Shown piece by piece: positions 25,446 through 36,669 of a stretch of 64,000 nt of DNA. The notes beneath the pieces are model-generated. The model was given only the letters and a program-made list of their open reading frames with translations. It was not told where the DNA came from and ran no database searches. Each line of letters begins with the position of its first letter. The first letter of the stretch is position 1. A program made the position numbers and the translations under genes. This stretch comes from Adineta ricciae (lineage: Eukaryota > Rotifera > Eurotatoria > Adinetida > Adinetidae): the NCBI GenBank assembly GCA_905250025.1, contig CAJNOJ010000306.1:1-64000 (forward strand), in the 5' to 3' direction.

Positions 25446-26954
25446 ATGTCGAACTTTAATCAGCATCGTCCTCGCTTACCATATAAAAATAACTATTCTC
25501 CATGGCGAACACCTCCGGAACAGCAGAGTATGCAGTCACCACTTCCATTACTTGTCCCAGCACCTAATATACCGACAGCACACGGTTTCGCCCATCGATA
25601 TCCATTGAATCAGCCTCGTATACTTGTTTTTTTTAAACATAAAAACCCACATCGAACGAACTCTTTTAGTCGAAAAACATTTACCATATCGATTGTGGTC
25701 CAATACAACTTATCAGGATGTTTTCCGTCGTGATCATCAGGAACATTTTAAGTTTCATCTTGTTTGCTATAACATCTTGTCGCAGAATTTACTGGAAGAT
25801 AATTCTTTCCTGTATCAAAATTGTTACAAGAACAATCTGAAATGGTACAAACGGAAAGATCGATTGTTGAGAGAATTGTTACGACAAGATGCTGATGTAA
25901 GTTTCATTGCATTTGCAGACTGAAAACAAACGATTCGCTTGGTTTTAGATTCTGTTTACAAGAAATGCAAGTTGATCATTATGAAACTGAATTCCGACCG
26001 GCATTGACACAAGAAGGTAAACACAGATAAAACATCATTTCATCTTACGTCAGTTTCTTGTGCGTGTTAAGGATACGATTCCATTTATATAAAACGTAGC
26101 GGCGATAAATTTGATGGCTGTTGTTTATTTTACCGGCGAAATCGTCTGAAATTGGTCGATAGTAAAGCTGTTTCGTTCTATCGAAGCGATGTTCGAATAT
26201 TAAACAAGTAAATAGGAGACATGAATTGACTTATACGATTATTTGTATGAATTCTAGAGATAACTGCGGTTTGATTGCATTATTTCAGCCATTGACACAA
26301 AATGCGAGCGAACATGACCTGTTTTGTGTTGCTACAACTCATTTGCTATTTTCTCCGAAACGTGGCGATATTAAACTCGCACAAGTGCAATATTTCCTTG
26401 CTGAAATCGATCGACTGGCATCAAAACCTGACGAACCCAATCTCCACTATCCGATTATTCTCTGCGGTGATCTGAATGCTCAACCTTTATGTCCATTGAT
26501 CAATTTTCTACTCAGCGGATATCTTCAATACAATGGTTATACGTGTATACAAATCTCAGGACAAACGCCGGCTTTGACGATGAGCAATTCGTTTTCTTAT
26601 CCGTTGCCATCTCAAGAGCTCCTGCCGTCGTCATTCGTGACTTCTGACTGTCGTTTTCCGTCTGTGAAATTTCACAATCCAACATTTGGTGTCTTAACTC
26701 ATAACAAACAATTCGTATCTGTTTACGATTTGAACGATATTTCGAGTGTAACATCCGGTGTGACAGATGAATCAAAAACAGTTGACTATATTTTTTATTC
26801 TCAACAAAACAATGATCCATATCGGCTGAATCTATTGAGTCGTCTGAATTTGTATAACCAAAATCAAATGGTTGATGTTCATATACCCAACCACCAGTTC
26901 CCTTCAGATCATTTTCTGCTGGGTGCTAAATTTGCTTTAAAATTAAAACAGTGA
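25446..26954 (+). CDS. ANGEL2: ANGEL-family CCR4-type endonuclease/phosphatase, frameshifted
   Basis: Member of the EEP fold (exonuclease-endonuclease-phosphatase); vertebrate ANGEL2 removes 2',3'-cyclic phosphates from RNA. Exons 25446-25617, 25670-25896, 25949-26016, 26072-26207 and 26258-26954. Landmarks: FHLVCYNILSQNLLEDN, LLRQDAD before the catalytic CLQEMQVDHY, THLLFSPKRGDIKLAQ, PIILCGDLNAQP, VDYIFY and SDHFLLGAKF. The third exon is 68 nt where 70 are needed: ATTCTG is followed directly by TTTACAAG, two bases short of the family's I-L-C-L-Q-E, so the frame breaks just before the catalytic Glu. With two bases restored, the total would be 433 codons. This may be a real null allele or a sequencing slip in a TGTG run. 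It is probably the first gene of a three-gene cluster. Confidence 0.9.
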
Positions 26955-27021
26955 TAATTGTCTTTTTCTGTGATAAATAAATACATACACTACTGAAACA
27001 ATATCGTCTTGTAATAAAACA

Positions 27022-27035
27022 CTTTTTCATTGTAG
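27022..27035 (+). promoter_or_regulatory. Trans-splice-type acceptor before LRPPRC
   Basis: A pyrimidine-rich stretch ending in TAG lies one base before the LRPPRC start codon and 81 bases after the ANGEL stop codon. No donor or coding sequence lies between, so it would serve spliced-leader addition. AATAAA-type signals lie between the two genes (near 26975 and 27013). Confidence 0.6.
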
Positions 27036-27036
27036 A

Positions 27037-30000
27037 ATGCTTTCCATACGTCTTTCAACACTATTTCGGCGAACGCCTTTTTCTCTAATCCGTTCGGCGC
27101 ATTCTAGTCGTCTTGATCTTGATCAATTACTCGAACGACTCGACGGGGAAGCCCATCGTCGCGGTCGATTGAATCCGGGTCTCGTCCGTGGTGCCATGTA
27201 TAAAGCAGCTGTCGAACTAAATGCAATCAATCCCACCCAAGCTCTCCTTCTCATTCGCTGTACGGGCTCCTTATTAATCAGTGAATTACCCTACCAAAGG
27301 CAACAGGTGCTCGATTATATGATGAAAACCTTCAAACAAAAACACGTGCCATTCGATGTCACTCACTACAATTCCTACATGCGTGTTTCACTGCAAAACA
27401 ATCACTTTTTCGATCCATTGAAAGTTTTAGACGAAATGAAACAAGCGCAGATAGCACCGAATTTGACCTCGTTTCGATTATTGATCGAATGTTATGCAAA
27501 GCAAGGACGATCCAATGAGATACAAAAAATTCTGAACGAAATGAAAATGTCGAATTTCAATATCGAACCATTGACGTTAACTCATTTATTAAGTTCTTAC
27601 GCAGAGAAAGGTGATGTGGAACGGCTGGAAAATATCTTCAAACTTTTCGATGAATTACAATTGAAGCCTATATCTGAAACTTATGAACAATTCGTTACTG
27701 GATATTTGATACAAGGAAACGTCGACCAAGCAAAGAAGCACTTTGTTGAAAATGCGTCAAAAATGGATAATGATTCGTTATTCCGATTGATTTTTAAATG
27801 TGCACAATGTCGACAGAAAGATCTATTCGAATTAATCATTCAATCGATCGATAAGAATAGTTTAGCAGATATTTGTGTAAGACCATTGCGTCCGTTCGAA
27901 GAAACCACAATTATTTTCTTGTAGGTCCAATACATTCTTTGTGCAACTGAATTGCTTGATGCTAATCTTGATGATTATGCATTTCTTCTCGTTGATTCGT
28001 TTCCAAAACGTGATGAAACTCTTCGTTTCGATGTAATTAATCTGACCCTATTGAATCTATTAAAGCTTCGTTTACCAGCACATCACTTTCGTCCGTTTTC
28101 GACCCTGACGCTTGAAGATATTCACAATCATTCCGATTGTAAGTGAACTACTCTCTTTTCTTGCCTATCTCACATTCTTTGTATTAATTCAGCTTCAATC
28201 AACTACAAATGCGAACGCGAATCGGTCACCAAAGATCATCTGAACAACTTTCGACAATCTGTTCTCAAACGAGCTGTTAATTTCAGTGAAAACAAAGATC
28301 GTTGGCTTGCTGTTCATCAACTACTCTACCATGCATATCAAAGTCACCTTCCTCTTGCATACATCTACGCAATCTATGATACAATGCAGCAACAAAATTT
28401 CACCTACCGTCCTCACTACATCCGTCCAATGTTAATCAAACTTCAACGAATATTCGCTGGTAATAGTCAAGAAATGGCCAACAAGACGAGTCAACTTTTA
28501 GACTATTTACAAAGAAAATTCTCGTTGAAATATGATAATGAAACATTAGAATGTATCATTGAACATTTCTTCGATCGTGCTCATTTGAATCCGTTGGAAA
28601 TTTCTTTGATTTTCAAAAAAGTGAATATTAATTTGAATAACACTTGGCAAAATCTTTATCTTTCAACATTGAAGCGAATTAATACCGATTTGTTAAACTC
28701 TCTTGTTGCACTCATTCAATCGAATAAAGCCATTCGTTTTGAATATACACCGATCGTTCGCGAACAGACGATTCAAGCTGTTCAGTCGTTAATCAATCAA
28801 TTGAGTGTTAATCACACAAAAACGAACTCGAATGAAATATTCAATGAGCTAAAGATCATCATAGATTTCGTCGAAACATTAAACAAACGATTTGTCAAAA
28901 CTTCGGATGATGTTATTCGATTGAACGATGGTGTCTTAATCAGTATAATCAATTGGTTTTCGGAGAAAGATCGAAAGCAAAGTATTGATTTATTGCGAAA
29001 GGTTTTCCAGTTATTCGAACAACGTTCGCAAACGATTCCGTTGAGTAATCAAACAAAGGAAAAGATCTATCAACAATTAGGTAATATCGATTCTTACCAG
29101 TGGATTTTTATTGATTGGTTTCGTTTTTAAGGTATGAAAACACTTACCGAAGTCAATGACCAACTTCTGAATACCTTCCAAGGCAAACGAGAAGAAAAGT
29201 GTAGCGAAGTTTCATTACCCGATAGTGAAGTATCCTTTGATGATAGTGGAGATATCTACATTAAATCGAGAAAAACTGCACGAAATTCAACGATTGAAGA
29301 ACTTGAAGATCAATTAGTCGATTTGAAACGAAAAAACATGAATACAAGTGGAATCCTAAGTAAATTACTAACAAAATATTGTGTCGAATGTCTGGATATC
29401 GAGCGCACGTTGAGTACACAAATGCGAGAATCGTATATGAAACGAATTGGTGAATTGGAAAGTATCTATTTCGATAAAACCCAAACATCCGGTTTTCCAT
29501 CGCTAGGTGTGATTGCCAGTTTAATTGATTATTGTAAGTAGAGCCTTTTCAAAAACTTCGCATTGAATGTGATCTCATTTTAGATTCTCGCGTGGACTTG
29601 AACCTTGATAAAGTGATTTCCTACATAAACCTAGCGCACGAAATCGATCCAAAATTTAAATTGGATCCACATAAATCGATCAGCGTTGTTCGTTTACTCC
29701 TACATAAAGATTCTTTTGACAAAGCAATAGATTTACTGCATTCATTAGGACGATATGACACAGTTCCGAATTATATCTATCGTCGTGTACGAGATTTACT
29801 ACTTGATGCGTATCGTATCCTTTCTTTCCAACAATTTCACGAGTTAGTGAAGAAATTATTCGAAAATAATTACGTAGATCCATCATCAATTGTGCTTTCG
29901 TTACTCGTGCGCAAGTCTTATCAAGAAAATGGACCATTGCCAGCATTCGAAACTGTCAAAAATCTTTTTGCTCAGTACAATAACCTCGTGGGAATATTTC

Positions 30001-30690
30001 CGATTATTCGCAAATTACTTCGAGATGATTGTACAGAAGAATTAAAACAGGTAAGTAAAAGATGTAAGGAGAGACCAATTTCTTCGTTTTTTTTTCTTTT
30101 AGGTCTTGATTAAGATTGGTCAAATCCGCTCGCGAACTTACGCATATGAACAATTAGCCTTTGTCTTGATTCACGAACGTCGTTTAGCGGAGGCAATGAA
30201 AACCTGTCATCATATAAGTCATGCGACGTTCGAAGAACATTGTCAGCGGTACGTTCGCGAGCTATTTGCATTCCCTGCCGACTTTACACCTATTGATGAA
30301 GAATCCAATACCTCCACTCATCCGCTAATTAATGACATCTACGAAAGTAACCATGTTTTTGATATGAATGCAATTTCACTTGTTCATTTTCTTGATTACA
30401 TCGAGCAATATCCATCGAATACTCGACAATTATCGATTGATACTTTATTCTTTAGTTTATTCAAAGCATATGAGAAAACCAATCGATTGGATGAGTTTAC
30501 GAAATTAATGCGTGAATATTCGGCGAAATATGCACGACATTTATCATCGAAAACAAAAGATGCATTCAGCCAAGTCGGAATCACTCTATCAATCAAATCG
30601 TTATCTTCGCGTAAACAATCAACAAAACGTTCTCATAAATACGAAAGATTTCTCCATGATCATGATTATGAAGAAGATTCTTCCACATAA
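27037..30690 (+). CDS. LRPPRC: LRPPRC / bicoid stability factor-like PPR protein
   Basis: Pentatricopeptide-repeat protein that stabilises mitochondrial mRNAs with SLIRP. Six exons (27037-27876, 27925-28138, 28193-29080, 29132-29533, 29584-30050, 30103-30690) give 1132 aa; human LRPPRC is about 1394. The N-terminus (MLSIRLSTLFRRTPF, rich in Arg/Ser/Leu) looks like a mitochondrial presequence. PPR units are visible from about residue 100: VPFDVTHYNSYMRVSLQ, QIAPNLTSFRLLIECYAKQG, LTLTHLLSSYAEKGDVE. The family-typical RPHYIRPMLIKL and a long helical C-terminal half follow. The C-terminus is basic. The start is set by the acceptor one base upstream. It lies between ANGEL and NIF3L1 with very short spacers on the same strand. 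Confidence 0.9.
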
Positions 30691-30712
30691 TCAAATTCAG
30701 TTCAAAAAAATA

Positions 30713-30730
30713 GTTTTTGTTTGTTTCTAG
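30713..30730 (+). promoter_or_regulatory. Trans-splice-type acceptor before NIF3L1
   Basis: GTTTTTGTTTGTTTCTAG, a strong polypyrimidine acceptor, begins only 23 bases after the LRPPRC stop codon and ends 21 bases before the NIF3L1 start codon. No matching donor lies in the spacer. Confidence 0.6.
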
Positions 30731-30751
30731 ATTATAGTTTATCTCTTGTGT

Positions 30752-32058
30752 ATGTTCGCGTCCCTACTAAGACGTCAATCCAATCAATTCATCCAAATTC
30801 TCACTAGACAAGCTTCGAATATGACTGGAGTACAACTGAATACCGTTATCTCTCAATTAAAAGCCTATGCACCACTGTATCTCGCCGATCAATCATGGGA
30901 TAATGTTGGATTACTCGTCGAGCCCTATGACGACAACCCATTGGTACAAAGAGTCTTCTTTACAAATGATCTAACTGAGCCAGTGCTCGAAGAAGCAATT
31001 GAAAAACGTGCGCAACTGATCGTTAGTTATCATCCGCCGATATTCAGTTCGCTAAAACGTTTAACACAAAGTAGTTGGAAAGAGAGAATTATCTTGAAAT
31101 GTATTCTGCATGGCATTGCCGTGTATTCACCACACACATCATGGGATGCAGTGGAAAACGGCGTGAATCAATGGCTGATATCTGCATTTGGCACAAGTAA
31201 AGTTTGCAAGAAGTTTTTCCAAAACGAAATTTGCTTTATTTGTCACAGACGGAGAAGAATATATATCGCGACCGATTCAAACAGTGACCGAAAACAATAC
31301 GCCATCAAACAATCAACAAATGTTAACTATAACTTTGCCGGAAGACGAAAAAACAGATGCAATCGCAAACATCAAAGATGTGATGATTATCAACGAAATT
31401 CCGTAATCTTTCTTCTAATACAAAGAATCAGATGATGCGCTTGTTTTGATTCAGTTGTCGTACAACTAATGGTCCCGCACGTCAAGTGTCCGTCTCCTGT
31501 CCACCTCAAGCGATAAGTTCGATTTTGGATTTATATCACGACGAAGATATTATTCGTAAAACAATTCAAATTGTTGACGTGAAAAAAGTATGACAAAGTC
31601 AAACGAATCGACTATTTATAATCGAACTTTCTGTTGTCTTTCAGCCAGTAGATTCTCGTCAAGGCTACGGTCGTATCATAACACTAAATCAACCTCTTAC
31701 GATTCAACAGGTTATTGTCAACGTGAAACAGTTAACGGGCCTTGAACATGTTCGTGTTGCACTAGCGAACAATAAGACAATTGATTCTCCAATAAAAACC
31801 ATTGCTGTTTGTGCTGGTTCAGGTTCAAGCGTATTTACCAATGCACGCAATGCCGATATTCAATTAACTGGCGAGCTTTCTCATCATGCGGTTCTAGACG
31901 CCATCCATCGAGGTACAACTGTCATCTTATGTGATCATACGAACACAGAACGCGGATTTTTGAAAGTTGTCAAAGAACATTTCGAACGCATATGGGATTC
32001 CACTCAAGTTCAATTAATTATCTCACAACGTGATAAAGATCCATTAGACATTGTCTAG
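30752..32058 (+). CDS. NIF3L1: NIF3-like protein 1 (NIF3L1/DUF34)
   Basis: Member of the widely conserved NIF3 family of dimetal-centre proteins with unsettled biochemical role. Exons 30752-31196, 31249-31402, 31455-31587 and 31645-32058 give 381 aa, close to the human protein (377). Landmarks: LADQSWDNVGLLVE, YHPPIFSSLKRL (metal-ligand His), YSPHTSWDAVENGVN, and in the C-terminal half CAGSGSSV, ADIQLTGELSHHAVLDA and VILCDHTNTERGF with the second set of metal ligands. The first 25 residues (MFASLLRRQSNQF) resemble a mitochondrial targeting peptide. Third gene of the ANGEL-LRPPRC-NIF3L1 cluster. Confidence 0.95.
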
Positions 32059-32650
32059 CTATAGATTTGTCTTTTGTATCGTTATGAATAATGAAAATAT
32101 ACTAGACAAGAAGTTTTATAGATTGAATTTTATTACAAGGCTGCATTTCTTCGCTTAATTGAAGAGGATTGTAATGGATCATGTTCTCTAATTACTTCGT
32201 TCGACATTCAATTCATCTTCCATTAGCAATAATACTCATTCTGCTCGAAATCGAATTACAGATGTTTTATTCTTTTTCTTTTCTTTCACTTTCTTCTATT
32301 TAATTATATATTTTACTTCTCTACATTTCAAATTATTCTTTATTGATAAGTTAAATCGTTCTCATATGTCTTTGATTTACATATGAATGCACATGCCAAA
32401 GTCGATTGCTAGTAACCCGTGAAACAGAATATTTCATTTCCGAACAATATTCATTCGATCATGCATATGTCTGATTGGTCTCTCTGTGAATTCTCACAAT
32501 AAATACCATCGAGCGTTATCAATTCATTTGAAAAAAAAACGAAGAGAGATAGAGAGAGAGCGGAACAACATGACTAGACAGCACATACATAAAACAAACA
32601 CCACACGCAATGCACATCTTCATTTTATCTTTCCAATCACTCCCTTCGTA
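32059..32650. other. Convergent spacer between NIF3L1 and the synaptotagmin-like gene
   Basis: No gene is seen. AT-rich, with a purine run near 32529-32565. Transcription from both sides should end here. Confidence 0.6.
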
Positions 32651-35600
32651 TCACTTGGATTCCTCGATTCTTATCGATGGTTTCAACGTTTGCCATTGGG
32701 CATTCAATGATTCACCAGACAGAATCGTTGACCAGTAGACATTCTCTGCGCAGATTGTCACTTTCGATGTATTATTTACAATCGGACCGAATATGACAGA
32801 ACCGAGTTGTTCTTTATACGATAAGGAATCGTGGACAAGACGCACTTCGATAATTGCTTCGGATGCCACATCACGGCGTAGTTCGAACACAAGCTCTTCG
32901 TTAAATGTCGGACAATCCGATGTACGTTGTACGCTGGTCTTTTTTCGTTTGATTTTCTTTCCATTACGATCGTATAGAGTAACTTTGACACAAGCATCGG
33001 GATATGCTTTGGTTTCAATCGATAATGGTCGGAGATTTTTTGCTTCGATGATTACAACGGACAATTTGGCGGCACTTTGTAAATAGGATAATGAGAGAAG
33101 TAATTCGCCCAGATCAGGATCCTAGAAATCAAACAGATAACAATGACGGAAGATCAACAAAAAGAATGAATCGAACTTGATGAGTAGTATGTGGATCGCA
33201 TTCATCGAGTATTTTCCTCAGTCGACTTTGATCACTTTGAAATAATTCGTTGAGATCGTATTTGACTGACGCGATACGCACATCTTTATACAACGGTTTG
33301 ATTGTACTGACTTTGTAGAGGAATATTTCAATTGCGTGATAATTTAACTGTTCATATGGCAATTCAAATTCATTCAATTGTTTCTTGTCGAATAAGTAAG
33401 ATGTTTGAAGACGTGGCAAACGAACGATTTTCGTTTGAAATAGACTACGTCTCTCTGGTAATAAACGAATACGACAGTAGAACGATATCACGTCGCCATT
33501 GTTATTATTTATGTAACCATCGAGAAGATGTAGATTTTCTAATGCTAATGTATCGATAGAAACATGTTCGCTGTCACGATCATAGACCATAGAGAGATGT
33601 GTGACCGAATGTGTTAAGTCATCTTCAGTATTGGCGTTCGAAGAATGGTTTCCTTTCTGAAAAAAAAAATACATAAGTGAGTTGGAATTCTCACTCTTTC
33701 ATTTGGACAACTGACTGTCGTTGCCGATGCATAGAGTGCTTGTTGCAACTCTTTCGGATCTATTGGATCAAACATCGATGGTCGTCGTCCTCGCATTTGC
33801 AACGACATTCTCCTATCTGAATCGAAAAGAATTTTTGTCATTTTTTTTTTCAAATTTTCTTTTCGTTTTTACCGGCACTCGGAGATGTTGAATTGTTCGA
33901 TGGTATGCTAACACGTGACGACGCTGTTGATGGACCAACGGCAAATTGCGAGGGCGGTGTACCTAATCATAAAATACGATAAATATCAATAAACGCCGAG
34001 AGAAAATTATCTATCCGATTGAATATTGAGTGTTGATCAAATGTTATTAGTTCTGACAGGCAACCCGCTGATGAGCTCGCTCTTCGTTATTTCAAACGAG
34101 AGCAATGACGAAGAAAGAACATTCACACACACACATATATATATATATGCTAGTATCGATCTTGATCAATATGTTTTTTGCTCTTGAGCCCTACCCATGC
34201 AAATAACGATGAGTGTATATGCATGACATTTCTCGATGAATAATCAAGTGTAGTTGGTGGAGTTTTCTATCAGATTATGATAATAATAAAATACTCGAAT
34301 CATTGGTGACAAGTGAACATGCAGATATGATTTTCCAAGTTGACATTGAATACTAACGTGTAACATGCGAGTAAACATGACCTTTTTTTTCTCCTACACA
34401 CTTTTGAAAATAGAAAGAAGTAGTAGATATGAGTGCGACAACCGACTTGCCGTTCATCGGTTCTTTCCACAAGAAGCAGTACACACAAAAAAATTCACAA
34501 GCGGAAATCAAATCTAACTTGTTGCTTGGAGGTATTAGAGAAGAAGAAGAAGAAGAAAAGAGAATGGATTCATTTCATTCTCTGCTAAAGACAATTAGAA
34601 GATGTTCCTTTAGTTTTTTTTAATTTTCCTTAGACTTTAGTCAGGCAATTATAGTTTCCGCTTCTTTGATTTTGTATACGACCTATTTTTCTCACTCTAT
34701 ATGCAACTATTGTCGTTGAATGAAAAAGAACTCTTCTTCACTATAGCTCGCCTAATATTTCCTCAAAAGAAAGAAGACAAACAATCTTATTGTTTCGTTT
34801 GATTCATACGCGAGAAAATGTAGAAGAGTTCTGACACATACCGGACGCTGATGAAATATGATTTAGTGGACTAGGCAAATAAATTGAATTCGAGGGCGAG
34901 ATATTGAGTGACGAAGATCGGATACCAGGCCGTGGCGATGGACACGGTGAACCCGCGCTAGTACCTATGCTATTCACGCTATTATTATGATGAGTAGAAG
35001 TTCCTGTTGTCGATGACAATGATAAACGCTGTAATGGAAAGATTAACGCTTCTTCGAGATTTTCATCGACTACTGGAGATCGATGTTTACGCTGATGAAA
35101 ATGAGTCGACGCATGAATAATAAGAGGAGCACTAAGACGGCGATTTGTCGCTTTTGTCGTATCGGATAGCGATAGATTCACATTAGAATTCTCATCATGA
35201 CAATGATCAATGTGTATAGTTGCTTGTTTTGTTATGGCGCGATGTTGCGGACGAGGTGATGGTGAACATGACCGACAGAGACGAATTTGAACATGATCAA
35301 TAGATTTCTTCGACAGACATGTCGGAGTTAATGGCGAGATAATAATAATATTCTTCTTTCCATCAGATACGATTGAAGACGAACCGTCAACATCCGATGT
35401 TGCTGAAGTAAATAAGCGCCGAAAGAAAGAACTTAATTTAGCCATATTTGTTTGTCAAACAAGTGAACAGAAAATATTTAGATTTATTCGATTTCCGTCT
35501 TTCCTATCTAAATTATCTGCCATTAGAATCGAAAATAAGTAAGAAATAGAGTCGGCAATAGCTCGTTGAAAAACAATACACAATGAAAAGAAAAGCAAAT

Positions 35601-36669
35601 CAATAAATGCTTTTCTTTTCAACTACTGTCGGACAGGTACACAACTAGTAATGATGCAAATACTGGTTATTCTTGACTTTTCTTGTTCTAAACGACAATT
35701 TTCTCTATTCTATCTCTTTATTCTATTTCCTTTTCAACATTCCCTTTTCTTTTTTCTCTTCAGCTCATTTTCTCTCCTTCTCCTGATGCTCTTATGAGAA
35801 TAACAGAAAAAGTAATCAACGAGAAAACATACTATTCAACAGCCATCAGGAAAATGAACTAAAATTAAGCACACAAACCCACACGGTTATTAAATTATGC
35901 GTATATACATACGCATATATGCTGTCACAAGTTCGGTCTCGTCAATATGAAAAATTATGGCTGACATAGATGAATTTGAACAGAATCTTTTTACTGAATA
36001 TTACAAAGCAAAGAAAGAATTTGCTGTTGGATCTATCGATGTCATCTGCTCGTCAGACAATGACCTCTTTCGTATTGTATAATTTGAAAGCACCTACACG
36101 ATATCTTAGATGTTCTTTCTATAAGTAGAATATGAAACTACTCTGATTACGAGTATTATAACAATTATTCTCCAAAATGGCAAATGACAAGGTAGATCGC
36201 GTTCAAAGAACTTCTAAAGAAAAAAACCGATATGGTAATATAAAGATATATATGGATATCGAGGAATGTCTAAGTCATATTTTGTTTTTCTATGACATAA
36301 CATGAAAACTCGATCAATCATTATTAGATTATTCATTTTGATGGGTGGTTTTTCACACGCATGCGGTTCTAAACGAAAGAACACACACACAAATCACTTA
36401 CCGTTAGCATTGACATATCTGCGCCAATGAACCGGAGCTGAGGAAAATTGTGTTGGAATTTGTTCTTCGGAAGTTCCTTTTTGATCAAGAACTCTACCTA
36501 ATCGTTCAGTGACAATGCCACGCCGACGAATATCAGGTGCGGAACGTCGACGTTCTTGTAAATGTCGAAAATGCTGTTGTCGGAACGTTTCATTTTCATC
36601 CAAATCTTCACCTTCTTTGTCCTTGTTTTGTAAAACAATCGACGACATACGTTGAAAAAATGATTCCAT
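32651..36669 (-). CDS. Synaptotagmin-like tandem C2-domain protein (distal first exon)
   Basis: Exons, reading leftward: 36402-36669, 33873-33962, 33716-33816, 33177-33656, 32651-33121; total 469 aa with intact phases. After a basic, Ser-rich head (RRRSAPDIRRR) come two C2 domains: the first from about THLSMVYDRDSEHV, the second opening with DLGELLLSLSYLQSAAKLSVVIIEAKNL and closing with LNAQWQTLKP, the classic synaptotagmin ending. Most calcium-loop aspartates are missing (the C2B loop 3 reads VHDSLSYKEQLG), so calcium-independent membrane or protein binding is likely, as in Syt12/14/16/17. No N-terminal transmembrane segment is visible. The start codon directly follows a TTTTAG acceptor. The exact orthologue is uncertain. 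Confidence 0.82.
34122..34148. repeat. CA/TA microsatellite in the synaptotagmin-like gene intron
   Basis: A short CA run passes directly into a TA run. Confidence 0.85.
34842..35445 (-). CDS. Alternative first exon of the synaptotagmin-like gene
   Basis: Starts MAKLSSFFRRLF and runs 201 codons plus one base to a GTATGT donor at 34841, phase 1, exactly as the distal first exon ends. It splices equally well into 33873-33962 and would give a 581-aa isoform with a long Ser/Pro/His-rich head (LSLSSTTGTSTHHNN). No acceptor precedes its ATG, so it is better read as a second promoter's first exon than as an internal exon. Confidence 0.7.
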
